DNA of 64,000 nt from Pristionchus mayeri (GCA_036245805.1 BTRK01000003.1:45436044-45500043); one strand, 5' to 3'. Counted from the stretch's first letter, positions 43,004 to 55,397 are shown. The notes: generated from the sequence alone by a model not told the origin. A program made the numbers and translations.

Positions 43004-44765
43004 GTAAATATTGTGTTAATTAGGGACGGCAACGGGAATTTTTGAGTACGGAATATTCGTTGCCTCCTTCCGACGCTTTTGCTTTCAAACTACCGTACTT
43101 TTCAAGCCAAATTCTTTCAATATTTTAAACATTTAAAAAAAATATTTACTGTGATTTTTAAACTATTTTATTGATTGGAATGAATATAAACATATGATGA
43201 AAGAACACCAAGCATGACAAGAAGAGACATATTGCAGAACAGGAGAAGTACGACATATATGCGTGATTTTAGAATTAAGTGTTGAAGCTTCATTTTCTCA
43301 GTTTAAGTAGAATATCAATCACAAAAAATGGTTTTAACAATAAAAATAAACTTAAATATCAGATATTAGAGAATGGGGTCATCAAAGTTAGGAGTTTTAC
43401 CGTTGTGGAAATACATATTTGGTATTTTCTCTAAATCCGGGAATCGTATTTTTGAGATTTTTGACTATTTGATGCTAAATCACATTGCACACGACATATG
43501 CCAAAACTAAAAAAATACGATTCCCGGTTTTTGCTAAATTAATTATTTAATTTCACAATACCGTAATCATTGGGAGTCGATGTCGCTGTGAAGGCCACAT
43601 TCCATTTTATTGTTTTATTTCTTATCAGAGAATAATGGTTTACAGCTATGAGAGAGCCTTTCCTTTCCAGGAACAGTATATTACATCAATTGGACGGTGT
43701 TTGCATATTTTAAGGCATTTCAGTTTGCGATAATTTGGAAAAAAGAATGACTTGTGATGCCCTCTACTTGAACTCAAAGCGTCGCCAATTTTGCTTTCTT
43801 TCATTATTGTTTTCTTGATATTTTAATATTAATTTTATTAAAGTAAAGTGAAAAGTCGAAATGGGGTAGGATAAGCTTCCATTTGCACACCAATTTGTGA
43901 ATTGTTTTGCTCATTCGTAAACACCGTTGCCCTCCCTAGTGTTAATTTCTTCCTGCGGAAAAGCAGCGGAATTTGAATTCCCGCCACCACATGGCCAGAA
44001 AAGCTCCAAGATTTGAATTCCCGCAATTATGTATCTCGGTTCCCAGTGGAGCTAGAGACTTGAAATGCGACTTTTAGGGTTAAAAGGGGCAAAAAATCTT
44101 ATAAACCAAATTTCAAGTCGCTAGCTCTACAGGGAAGCGAGATATAAAATTGCGGGAATTCAAATCTCGGTGTTTTTCCAAAGTCTTTTCCAGAAATAAA
44201 TTAACACAACTTTGACCTTTTCCAATTCCTTTTCCGAGATTTTAACACCACATCATAAACTAGTTGATTTCGAGGGACATCGTTCACTTATTAGTAGAGT
44301 TCCCTTGATGGAATTGATTCCGGAATTCCAATAGTGAGGACAAAGGAGTGACGCAATTCCATTCCTTCCATCCCCCCGCGCGGAGCGGTGGAATGGAATG
44401 CCAATAGTTTTGGAATTCCATTTAAATAAATTAATTACTTTTCACGGTGTTAAAATCTCGGAAAAGGAATTGGAAAAGGTCAAAGTTGTGTTAATATATT
44501 TCTGGAAAAGACTTTGGAAAAACACCGAGATTTGAATTCCCGCAATTTTATATCTCGCTTCCCTGTAGAGCTAGCGACTTGAAATTTGGTTTATAAGATT
44601 TTTTGCCCCTTTTAACCCTAAAAGTCGCATTTCAAGTCTCTAACTCCACTGGGAACCGAGATACATAATTGCGGGAATTCAAATCTTGGAGCTTTTCTGG
44701 CCATGTGGTGGCGGGAATTCAAATTCCGCTGCTTTTCCGCAGGAAGAAATTAACACAATATTTAC
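43004..44765. other. IR-H left arm, non-coding part
   Basis: Contains 43380-43545 with a small inverted pair (CCGGGAATCGTATTTTT and complement), the hairpin unit 43940-44235, the loop 44236-44450 with a GCGCGGAGCGG patch, and the reverse hairpin unit. No gene. Confidence 0.6.
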
Positions 44766-44962
44766 CTTTTCCAACTCCTTTTCCGAGATTTTAACACCAC
44801 ATAATCGAACCAATCTTTGAGCTAGTAAGACAATCGTGCAATGTGTATTTTCTGCTTTCAAATGCAATGTTGATCTGCAATTCAATGGAATGAACACAAG
44901 ACACAAAGGGCTGAGCCAACAGTTGGGTGTTGCCTTGATGGCCAGTCGGAGGTCCTTCATGG
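44766..44962 (-). pseudogene. exon-like unit, copy 2 (clipped)
   Basis: Begins at the MKDL codons and lacks the acceptor because the palindrome turns at 44962. Otherwise the frame is open with one visible change (I for F in LVFIPLN). Confidence 0.5.
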
Positions 44963-45033
44963 AAACATGAGGATATCTCGTATTTTATTTATTTATAACT
45001 AGTCAATTAATTATTTTTTTCTCGCTCTTCTAG

Positions 45034-45246
45034 TCTCTATCAGCATTGTCCATGAAGGACCTCCGACTGGCCATCAAGGCAACACCCAACTGTTGGCTCA
45101 GCCCTTTGTGTCTTGTGTTCATTTCATTGAATTGTAGATCAACATTGCATTTGAAAGCAGAAAATACACATTGCACGATTGTCTTACTAGCTCAAAGATT
45201 GGTTCGATTATGTGGTGTTAAAATCTCGGAAAAGGAGTTGGAAAAG
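45034..45246 (+). CDS. exon-like unit, copy 3
   Basis: The same 213-nt segment with acceptor and donor as copy 1. Its 5' flank (44963-45049) forms the palindrome spacer and repeats 42717-42803, which shows that the centre was made by joining a second forward copy to a reverse one. Confidence 0.35.
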
Positions 45247-47641
45247 GTAAATATTGTGTTAATTTCTTCCTGCGGAAAAGCAGCGGAATTTGAATTCCCG
45301 CCACCACATGGCCAGAAAAGCTCCAAGATTTGAATTCCCGCAATTATGTATCTCGGTTCCCAGTGGAGTTAGAGACTTGAAATGCGACTTTTAGGGTTAA
45401 AAGGGGCAAAAAATCTTATAAACCAAATTTCAAGTCGCTAGCTCTACAGGGAAGCGAGATATAAAATTGCGGGAATTCAAATCTCGGTGTTTTTCCAAAG
45501 TCTTTTCCAGAAATATATTAACACAACTTTGACCTTTTCCAATTCCTTTTCCGAGATTTTAACACCGTGAAAAGTAATTAATTTATTTAAATGGAATTCC
45601 AAAACTATTGGCATTCCATTCCACCGCTCCGCGCGGGGGGATGGAAGGAATGGAATTGCGTCACTCCTTTGTCCTCACTATTGGAATTCCGGAATCAATT
45701 CCATCAAGGGAACTCTACTAATAAGTGAACGATGTCCCTCGAAATCAACTAGTTTATGATGTGGTGTTAAAATCTCGGAAAAGGAATTGGAAAAGGTCAA
45801 AGTTGTGTTAATTTATTTCTGGAAAAGACTTTGGAAAAACACCGAGATTTGAATTCCCGCAATTTTATATCTCGCTTCCCTGTAGAGCTAGCGACTTGAA
45901 ATTTGGTTTATAAGATTTTTTGCCCCTTTTAACCCTAAAAGTCGCATTTCAAGTCTCTAGCTCCACTGGGAACCGAGATACATAATTGCGGGAATTCAAA
46001 TCTTGGAGCTTTTCTGGCCATGTGGTGGCGGGAATTCAAATTCCGCTGCTTTTCCGCAGGAAGAAATTAACACTAGGGAGGGCAACGGTGTTTACGAATG
46101 AGCAAAACAATTCACAAATTGGTGTGCAAATGGAAGCTTATCCTACCCCATTTCGACTTTTCACTTTACTTTAATAAAATTAATATTAAAATATCAAGAA
46201 AACAATAATGAAAGAAAGCAAAATTGGCGACGCTTTGAGTTCAAGTAGAGGGCATCACAAGTCATTCTTTTTTCCAAATTATCGCAAACTGAAATGCCTT
46301 AAAATATGCAAACACCGTCCAATTGATGTAATATACTGTTCCTGGAAAGGAAAGGCTCTCTCATAGCTGTAAACCATTATTCTCTGATAAGAAATAAAAC
46401 AATAAAATGGAATGTGGCCTTCACAGCGACATCGACTCCCAATGATTACGGTATTGTGAAATTAAATAATTAATTTAGCAAAAACCGGGAATCGTATTTT
46501 TTTAGTTTTGGCATATGTCGTGTGCAATGTGATTTAGCATCAAATAGTCAAAAATCTCAAAAATACGATTCCCGGATTTAGAGAAAATACCAAATATGTA
46601 TTTCCACAACGGTAAAACTCCTAACTTTGATGACCCCATTCTCTAATATCTGATATTTAAGTTTATTTTTATTGTTAAAACCATTTTTTGTGATTGATAT
46701 TCTACTTAAACTGAGAAAATGAAGCTTCAACACTTAATTCTAAAATCACGCATATATGTCGTACTTCTCCTGTTCTGCAATATGTCTCTTCTTGTCATGC
46801 TTGGTGTTCTTTCATCATATGTTTATATTCATTCCAATCAATAAAATAGTTTAAAAATCACAGTAAATATTTTTTTTAAATGTTTAAAATATTGAAAGAA
46901 TTTGGCTTGAAAAGTACGGTAGTTTGAAAGCAAAAGCGTCGGAAGGAGGCAACGAATATTCCGTACTCAAAAATTCCCGTTGCCGTCCCTAATTAACACA
47001 ATATTTACCTTTTCCAACTCCTTTTCCGAGATTTTAACACCACATAATCGAACCAATCTTTGAGCTAGTAAGACAATCGTGCAATGTGTATTTTCTGCTT
47101 TCAAATGCAATGTTGATCTACAATTCAATGAAATGAACACAAGACACAAAGGGCTGAGCCAACAGTTGGGTGTTGCCTTGATGGCCAGTCGGAGGTCCTT
47201 CATGGACAATGCTGATAGAGACTAGAAGAGCGAGAAAAAAATAATTAATTGACTAGTTATAAATAAATAAAATACGAGATATCCTCATGTTTCCTTACGT
47301 TTGACTATATATTATTACCACCGGGAGGGGTGATCAATACAAGTTGGAAAAGCGGTGCTAAAAATGCAGTGGTAAAAATGCTGCGTTTCACACATTACAC
47401 AAACGACTATGAACTCTAGCATGCATAATTATGATTTGAGAAATCCGCCTTCAAAAGAATCGGCCAATTTCTCCAGATTCCCAGGGCTCTTCCTTTTTTT
47501 TCTCATAATTTCGAGTAGTTCAGTAAAATGACATCTAGTATGGATGTGTTGAAGCGATGGTTGCAGGTGTATCTGGGAGAGTACGTCATTCCTATGTATT
47601 CGTGCGACAAATTGAAGCCACTTAAGGACCGAAAAGTGATC
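45050..47641 (-). repeat. inverted repeat IR-H, right arm (2.59 kb)
   Basis: Mirror of 42377-44962, near-identical by eye (scattered single substitutions; one difference of GTACCACTGCA versus GTGGTAAAAATGC type near 47370). Confidence 0.95.
47009..47221 (-). CDS. exon-like unit, copy 4
   Basis: Mirror of copy 1 with both splice-like borders intact. It points away from the 47528 ORF, with 306 bp between them. Confidence 0.35.
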
Positions 47642-47791
47642 CTCTCTTTAATCAGTATTTGTTGCAGGACGCCAACGAGCAAGCATTACCTTCCTAGCAA
47701 CTTCTTGTGTCACACTTGTCATGTAAATGGTGGATTCGACTTTAGAGCAGTACCAGATCGGCGAATCTCATATATCAAAATAAAATCTTAA
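47528..47791 (+). CDS. ORF at the right border of IR-H
   Basis: The first 36 codons equal the 42490 ORF. It then crosses the palindrome edge at 47641 into unrelated sequence and stays open to 47791. A GTGATC site follows codon 36 and a TTGTTGCAG acceptor-like site lies 32 bp later, too short for an intron. It is probably a chimera created by the duplication edge. Confidence 0.3.
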   Translation: MTSSMDVLKRWLQVYLGEYVIPMYSCDKLKPLKDRKVILSLISICCRTPTSKHYLPSNFLCHTCHVNGGFDFRAVPDRRISYIKIKS

Positions 47792-48578
47792 TTAAATCAT
47801 ATTACATGAGCAGAGTTGCAAAGGGAACGCATGCATCTTGATTACCATTACACATATCGATATTTCAAAGTTATGACGTAATATTACATATTGATGGAAA
47901 AATTTCGTTTGAGACACTTATAATGGTGCGGAAATTTGTGGGACCCTCATATTGGTACAGAAGACTTTGGGACCCTTATATTGGTACAGAACCAAACTTT
48001 TCAGTGTCAATAAAATCGAGGCTACAATTTTCACTATTAAGAAAGCGTGTAATCATCTCTTCATTCTGCACACTCTCTTATCACTCGAGTAAGATAGTTT
48101 CGGGATGATCGAGAACTTTTTAAACATTTCTGACTTTTTAAACATTTTAGACAATTTCTCACAAACTATAATTTTAATTTATTTTATTTTTTATGTGAAT
48201 AGCATGCATACCGCACTAGATAATAGTGAAATAAAAAAGGTATATGAGACCGTTCGCGGTAGATTCAACAACTCACCAGTGGAGCTTGGCACAGCCCAAA
48301 AAATGAAATTCCTGCAAACTTGATCATAGGGACAGTTTTCGATTCTGAACAACATAGCGTCGTCAATTTTTCGAAATTCGGTCTCTGGGTTCCGGTATGG
48401 CACCGGGTCTGTTGGTACCAAAATTGGATTTTTTTTCAGATAAAGCTTCAAAATAAAGTTACATTAACAAAAATTGGACCCTAAGGGTAGTTTTGCGAGG
48501 CGAATTCACCTATCTAATTCATTTTGGATGAAACTCAAAAGTACGGGTGAAAAATCGAATTTTTGAACCGAATGAGTG
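47792..48578. other. unassigned with short direct repeat
   Basis: TTGGGACCCTTATATTGGTA-type text occurs twice in tandem at about 47938-47992. No gene. Confidence 0.4.
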
Positions 48579-49076
48579 GGGGAACGAGACATACCTCATT
48601 CGAATCGCCACGAAAAGCTGATAATTTTATGTGTTGGACGTTTTTCAATACAAGCGGGGGAAAAGACGTTGCACTCAATTATAGGCTCAGAAATTCATAA
48701 AAACCCATACACTATGTTTAATATGGCACAAGTGGGGTATATTTGGGAATAAATAGCCAATCAATGAATATTTGAGCAAAAAAAATCATAAACAAACAAA
48801 AAAAAATTTGGCAAAAGATGACGTCACGGAGGGGACTCGAACCCGAGGTAATCGGATGAAAGTTTTTCTTATGGAAATAATGTGAAATCGCATACAGTAC
48901 GTAATCATAGGCCATTCTTATATTTTTACATGAAAATTCGTTTTTTGCATTGTTTTTATGTATTTTGACACTAAAATCGAGTGCAACGTCTTTTCCCCCG
49001 CTTGTATTGGAAAACGTCCAACACATAAAATTATCAGCTTTTCGTGGCGATTCGAATGAGGTATGTCTCGTTCCCC
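48579..49076. mobile_element. foldback element IR-I (98-bp arms)
   Basis: Arms 48579-48676 and 48979-49076 (GGGGAACGAGACATACCTC and complement outside, GAGTGCAACGTC at the inner end) with a 302-bp loop. The loop contains a minus-strand B-box-like GGTTCGAGTCC at about 48840. Confidence 0.85.
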
Positions 49077-49660
49077 TGTAAAATTCAATTGCACAGCCCA
49101 TGATGGTTCCTGTGGTACTGTACTTTTTCGCCTGAGAGTCTGTAGCTTTTCTACCGTTTCTGTCAAAATACTGTATTAGTGTTATACGGTTTTACGGTTT
49201 TCGGTGTTTTGATTGATTTGTGTGAAAGGGCGATGTTTACGAACGAAGCACATCACTACATTTATAGCCGTGAAATACAGAACCATATATAAGGGTCGCA
49301 AATCGTGCCGCTAAGCATATAAATGACCGCACGTGCCACACCATTTTATTTAATGGATAGAGGGGATCAATGCAGGAAAATCATGTTAAATAAATAATAA
49401 ATATTATAGGTAAACTGCAATTGAGATATTTGCGCACCTTGCGCATCGCTGTTTCTTGGTTACGTCAAGAAACTCCGCAATGCAGTGATGGCAATCTTGC
49501 CACGACTTCTATGCTGTGCAAAAAATCAATTTGTTTTTCTGCATCGCTTTACAATGTGTGTTCACAATCTACGTCTAGAAGTGATAAAACATGATTAGCG
49601 AATAACAACAGTTCCTGCTACCTCATTTCCTTGCACAAATTTCGCTACTCAACCATATAA
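49077..49660. other. unassigned with dispersed repeat
   Basis: 49431-49520 is a copy of the ACCTTGCGCATCG repeat, extended here with CAATCTTGCCACGA, which is also present at 62803. No gene. Confidence 0.4.
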
Positions 49661-50152
49661 CAGGCCTCTCACGAGCGAATCAGGACAAAATGACCATATC
49701 GTGGTACATTCAGAAAAACCGATTTTGAGATTTTGGCAGTTCTAGGAGTAATCTAGGGTTCTGAATCCGATTCCGGATCGTACGACTATGTATCTCGACC
49801 CGCGGCTGCAGCACGTTGCTGCAGAAATGCGAAACTCGATCGGACCGACGATCAGACCGACCGGGGTGAGCTACATAAAAATTGGCCCGGATATTCAAAT
49901 TAGGTCATTAACGATGCCTATTGGCCAATTTTTGGCCTGAATGGACCAATTTGAAGCAATTTTTAAAAGCTTTAAAGATCGAGTTTCGCATTTCTGCAGC
50001 AACGTGCTGCAGCCGCGGGTCGAGATACATAGTCGTACGATCCGGAATCGGATTCAGAACCCTTGATCACCCCTAGAACTGCCAAAATCTCAAAATCGGT
50101 TTTTCTGAATGTACCAGATTTGTCCTTCCTCTCTCGTGAGAGGCCTGATAAA
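49661..50152. mobile_element. foldback element IR-J
   Basis: Core arms 49703-49841 and 49977-50115 (139 bp each; GGTACATTCAGAAAAACCG outside, ACTCGATC inside) with a 135-bp loop. A further outer match, CAGGCCTCTCACGAG with its complement, extends the palindrome to 49661 and 50152 through a less conserved gap. Confidence 0.85.
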
Positions 50153-50946
50153 TGGTATACAGTTTTTTTGGGATTTGGAAAAGCGACAGTATTGTCGTGG
50201 TATTCATGACCTATGCTGTTGGCATGCAATTGAAACTAGAATGCGACTTTCCTTTTTTGATATTTTCTTTTCTTAGAGATTCTTAATGTGATGTTTCTCT
50301 CTTCTGACATTTGTTGATAACTTCCTCAAGTGAATTTTCAACGTTCACCCTCTTTTACTCTTTACTATGTTTGATCATTCCCAATCCCTCTTCACTCTCA
50401 AACTCATTCTTCGCCCACTCTGGAAATATGGTGAGCCGAATTCCATGTTATTCAGATGTATGTACGCTATCGTAGCATTATTCTCGAATATACCATGCAA
50501 AGACTCGCTCACATCCATCCACTTGAGCGGCGTAAATAGGACACCAAGGGTACAGAGATTTGTTCCTTCGAATGCCTGAAAACGGAGCAATTACGATAAT
50601 GACGAGTGCTAGGAAGGACAATCTAATAATTTTTGATTTATTTGTTTCTAAGTGAAGCGCTGGAGCGATTGCGGAAACCCAAACATATCTGACTTTGTGA
50701 GACTTGTGGAGCAAGAAAGTTACTATTTCCAAAGCAGGATAGGAAAATTGTCTTTATTAAAACGCGGCAGTTACAATGAGTGAAATAATTACAATTATCG
50801 GGTTGGGCAAACTAATAAGCATCGGTTTGGAGGGTCTTTAGTGGCTACTTCCAAAAGTAATTGAATGTTTATTAAAAACCGCTATTACTTTCACGCAATA
50901 TATTTCCTTACGTCATCGTCACTCGTATTTGTTGAACACCATTTTT
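50153..50946. other. unassigned, weak ORFs on both strands
   Basis: A plus frame from ATG 50367 reads MFDHSQSLFTLKLILRPLWK up to a GTGAGC and could be a first exon, but there is no second exon to join. Low support. Confidence 0.25.
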
Positions 50947-51296
50947 CGCGGATTTATTTTGCGGGAGAATATTATTTTTCACGATTCAAACCTATTATTT
51001 TCGAATTCTCCGTAAAATATCGCATCGGACGGACTATTCGTTAATATTTTTTAAAAATATATTTATATCTATAAATCAATATTTTTATTGCTGTATTGCA
51101 TCCTACCGTAATCTCAGTTTACGATAGTGACAGACTGCGATTACGGTATGTTGCACCATTGCAGAATTCAAAATATGCATTTCTTTTAATTAAAATATGA
51201 ATGAATAGTCCTTCAGACGCGAAATTTTACGGAGAATTCGTAAATAATAGGTTCGAATCGTGAGAACGAATATTCTTCCCGCAAAATCAATCCGCG
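50947..51296. mobile_element. foldback element IR-K
   Basis: Arms 50947-51117 and 51135-51296 close on CTACCGTAATCTCAG and its complement. GATTTATTTTGCGGGAGAAT marks the outside. The left arm resembles the IR-D spacer (27620-27800), so both are members of one family. A GC-rich tail (51297-51345) follows. Confidence 0.8.
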
Positions 51297-51345
51297 CAAG
51301 CCGCGCTCCGCCACGCAGCGCCGCGCGAGCACATGGCCAAGGCGA

Positions 51346-53320
51346 TTAGCGATTCAAAAAAATGATAGGTGGACGATCAGTTAAAGTGCTGGATCAGTTG
51401 CCATTGAAAATTTGAATGAATAATCTGCTTAAAAGGTGAAAGCCTTTCACAATAAAAAAGAGCGCGAGCATTGTCATCCTGGCATTTTCTTTGTTCATAC
51501 TTTCCTTAGAAAACGTAGATCCCAGAGAAGAATAGTGTTCCGCTAATAGCCATTAAAGAAATTAATAGAAAGAAATTAATATTAATAGAATAATTGCAAG
51601 TAGTATCTCACCTAGAAGGCTAGCGCTTCACTATTATTACAATACCCAAAACTTTTTGCTGAATACAATATCTGTTCAAAGCTCAAGTAAAAAAATACAC
51701 AAATAATGTGAGCATGAGGAGGTTGCGAGAATCGCGTGGCCAAATGTTGATTTTCGCTTAACATCACGCCCTCTCCCTAGGTGAGTTACCCCCTCTCTCG
51801 ATGCGCAGGCGTGTCATGTACTCTCTCACTTTCTCTGACAGACGAGATATAATGTTATCTCGAGGGATTCGCATGGCTCAGGCGTATAGGGAAGATATTA
51901 TTACAAGATATTGGGAAAACAAATTTCAGCATAATGGTTTTTTGCTCATGTGATTGACTAGAGATATGTGACACTTCAACAACCTCCAGAGCAACATTAT
52001 TTGAAACTTTCAAAAGAATGTTATTTTATTGTAGTCAACCGCAATTCCAATGCCCGAATCCCGAACACGTTTTAATTAGGGTGCTTGTAGAACAAGAAAG
52101 CGTCGACTCTGAAATCTATAAACTCACTTGCCAACGTCTATAAACTCACTTGCAAAACATTGGAAAAATAAAACTGTTCGGAGTGTCTTTGCGGATGCGA
52201 ACTGCGTATCGGCAAACTTCTAGGGTAGGGATACGACGAGTACAGCATGGTTAGAATGTTCACTGGAGAGGAGAGACCTGCAATCAAAGTTCTTTGATTA
52301 TTACATATCAGCAAAATATAAAATATCATTGAGAAAGATCGTGCTTTCGTAATCTTACCAATGCCGCACGTTCCATTTTACTCCCTCCATCGATGTTTAA
52401 GAGATATCACAAAAGACTGTGAAATCCATCATAGATAATACGGCGTAGAGAACTAGATTAAGTAAATAATATCAACTCAATCGTTCGCTTCAACGTTCGC
52501 GTCTGATTTAACAAAACTGTTATTTTCTACAAATGAAGGCTCATCATCTTTGAACTTTTTGACTTTACCCTTCAAGCTCACGTGAAACATCATTTTGTAA
52601 GGGCTGTACACTAATACGTTTTTTTCAACACTCTGATTAACGCAAACATTTTCGAAGAGCTATCTGCCTCATCGCAATTATCGATTACTAATACTAATTA
52701 GGGTCGGAATGCAAACTCAAACATTGTTCATGATGGTGGATCCATCCAGAGAGCCGTTGGGACGATTGCGGAATGTGGCTTGAACCTCACCTGTAAATAT
52801 CGTGCTGTACGAGTTGATTTTAACGGATTTCACAGCGCCTCTTCTTATGCAAATATGATCGCAACAAAAATAGAATTAATGCGAACTCATAATTACAACA
52901 AATAAATTTTACCAATTTGTTAGCTCTAGCGAACTTTTCGTTTCAGGCAGTTCCTAAAGTATTATAATCACTCACATTTCAGTATTTTTTTTCAATGGTC
53001 AATCGTAAACTACTAACAAATATATATGTCTTATTCGCAATTGTTTTCATCCGTCACTTGCTCTTACAATCAATACGTTGACCAGAAAACCGGAATTACA
53101 GGAACCATTAATCTTCATGCAAATTCCCATCACTCTATTTTGCCCGACTCTACTCTATACAACTAATCCATGTCTTCCCCTACTGACTTCCTCACACTTC
53201 ATATCATGCTGCGATCATTCTTCGCATGGTCATCGATGATCGGAGGTTAACATTACATATTGAGGAAGGCACGACCTGGAATTGGTGTGAAGTTATCATC
53301 CGACAATATTCAATCTATCA
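51346..53320. other. unassigned 2 kb
   Basis: No supported gene. A plus frame at 53226-53320 (LTLHIEEGTTWNWCEVIIRQ) ends at the mariner-type end and might be target-gene sequence, but I cannot confirm it. Confidence 0.3.
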
Positions 53321-54580
53321 GGTTGGTGAGAAAGTAATGTTAGATTTTCAAATTTGTGATTATCTGATCCCCCGTCTTTTCCGTACGCCTGATTATCATA
53401 TTCTTATCCATGCTCATTGAGTGCATTTATACTCTTTCTATCGCACATTGGTCCAAGCCTATCCAGTTGGTATTGGGATCACAGAATGATGACAAAGGTA
53501 CATCAACAGAGATTAGTCCTGATTACGTTTTTGGCCAGAAATCCATGGAGCGCTATGATAAGGCAAATATTATGCCATAGCCGCAAAGTGCGACATAAGT
53601 ATAGCATAATACAACATATGAATCAGGTCTGCTGCGAAAGGTCTGTTAGAAAATACACTCATTTGTGAGCTTGAAAATAGCTGAACATCAATAACAATGA
53701 TTGTTTTTACCCTGTATCCGTAAAAATTGATGTATCGATCTCAAATATAGTAAAATGAAAAGCACCTTCCACTGTTAACTTAAAATTATAGTAATGAGGG
53801 AATACAATGATTCTACCAAAAACATGTACAATTCATCGTCCTGACAGTGAAATCTGATCATCGAAATTGGAATATATCAAAACTCTCTGTTTCCAGCACT
53901 AGCAAAAAATTCTAACTTTTGCGGTTAATTGTTAAAGCTACTCTTTATTTATCAGTATTCGGCTGGGCTAGGTCAGGGGTTAACTCCATTTTGAGAAAAT
54001 ACATTCATTAACTGTCAATCAAAAGTCAATATTTTGACTATGTTGACCTTAATTCAATGATAATGAAAATCTAATTTTTCTAGAAGTTGAAAAGGCGTGA
54101 GTTAAAATATTATCACGCAATATGTAGCAACATAGTGTACAATATAAGCGCACGTATCTAGAAGCCAGTCTGAATAATCCTCGAAGCAGGAATTCTTATC
54201 ATTTGTGAAGTATTACCTTGGCCAGGGTTGAATTCAATGGTGTGTAAATCGTGCTATATTAACGCTTGAACGGCCATAGACCTGTTTTTCGAAAGAACTG
54301 CCTATGGGCTTCATAGTTCACTATGTAAGAATGAACGGCTATTGTTTCCTTCAAAATACGAGAGCCAACAATTTTTTTAGAAAAGTGCGAAAATTTCACA
54401 TTTGACTAAACTTCATTTTCCAGGATACCCAAAAAGCATTATGCGATTCGAACATATGCATACATTGGCCATGTTAACCCCTAATATATGCCATCTAGCT
54501 AGCTTAAGATCTTTAACGAAAAGGTTTTTATGGGAGTTCAAAATCCATGATAAAAATCTAACATTACTTTCTCACCAACC
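53321..54580. mobile_element. mariner-ended 1.26-kb element
   Basis: GGTTGGTGAGAAAGTAATG opens it and the exact 28-bp reverse complement closes it at 54580, followed by TA. Length matches full mariners (about 1.3 kb), but no frame with mariner DD34D signatures was found on either strand, so it is heavily decayed or non-autonomous. The left flank is CA instead of TA. Confidence 0.7.
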
Positions 54581-55069
54581 TAATACAAAGTGTTTAGTTT
54601 ACCGAGAAATTAAAAATATTATGTTGAGAAATAGATAGGCCGTGGGAACTGCAAACGAGCATTTAGTAATCCTTTTGAGAATGGGAAGAAACTCGGCGGA
54701 GTATTGCACCAAGATAAAGAGCGGGTGAATGGTCCGAGCGGGAAACGCGACTGCACCGACTCTGTTTTTTTTCACTACCTATCACGATTTATTATTTTAA
54801 AGGGACTAAACGAAGTGCTCACCTTCAATAGCTCGCGAGATATTTTTGGATGGAGGACACTACACAGGGCAGAAACCTCCAGCAAGTGTGTCGGAGAATC
54901 TTTCTTCTCGCTTATACTGAAAAACATAACAGGAATTCTCGACAATCTCCGTTATCTCCAGTATTAAAAACAGCCCATTACTTTCCGGAATATCATTTTC
55001 ATTATTAATTGTATAATCTATCGATCACAGTTATTGCCTGAATTGCGAAGACGATTCTGAAACGACAAA
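54581..55069. other. unassigned, one plausible ORF
   Basis: A frame at 54704-54967 (87 codons, TTG-led) is open and in the same frame as the ORF at 55070, but no splice pair was found between them. Confidence 0.25.
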
Positions 55070-55321
55070 ATGACAATCACAAACAGTGAAAATAAAAATA
55101 TTACCTTCCTGGCTACATCATCCGACCTTTTCTACATATTGCAAGCCTTAAAGGTTCTAGAATACGAAAACGAACTCATTCAACACCATCATTCAACGAT
55201 TGGAAGTGGTCTAAATGCTCAAGAAAACTGTTATCGGAGTTTCGTAGATTTCACAAGAATTCTCACAGTTACCGTTTACCTATGTTTAGAAAAGTCCTAT
55301 GATATTATAATAAAATATTAG
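55070..55321 (+). CDS. 83-codon ORF, hypothetical
   Basis: ATG-led, reading MTITNSENKNITFLATSSDL and ending IIIKY. Its amino-acid mix is ordinary for a protein, with a hydrophobic C-terminal segment. An AATAAAAT signal overlaps its end. No homologous family is recognised. It could be a small gene or a terminal exon. Confidence 0.3.
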   Translation: MTITNSENKNITFLATSSDLFYILQALKVLEYENELIQHHHSTIGSGLNAQENCYRSFVDFTRILTVTVYLCLEKSYDIIIKY

Positions 55322-55397
55322 ATATACGATACAAGAACACATCCGCATGCATGGATGAGGTTTTGTGAACATTTTCCATATCATCTCTATCTACAAA

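Larger units (their letters stand above)
42377..44962 (+). repeat. inverted repeat IR-H, left arm (2.59 kb)
   Basis: Pairs with 45050-47641 across an 87-bp spacer. The outer edge is GATCACTTTTCGG and the inner edge GGTCCTTCATGG. Within this arm 42803-43020 plus 43938-44235 are themselves repeated in reverse at 44450-44962, around a unique loop (44236-44450). Inside those, 44010-44170 is a smaller hairpin (TTTGAATTCCCGCAATT and complement). Confidence 0.95.

Noticed and set aside
47636..47697. 32-bp intron joining the 47528 exon to DANEQALPS
   Set aside because: Shorter than plausible nematode introns.
48835..48860. tRNA gene in the IR-I loop
   Set aside because: Only a B-box-like T-arm is present; no A box or anticodon arm.
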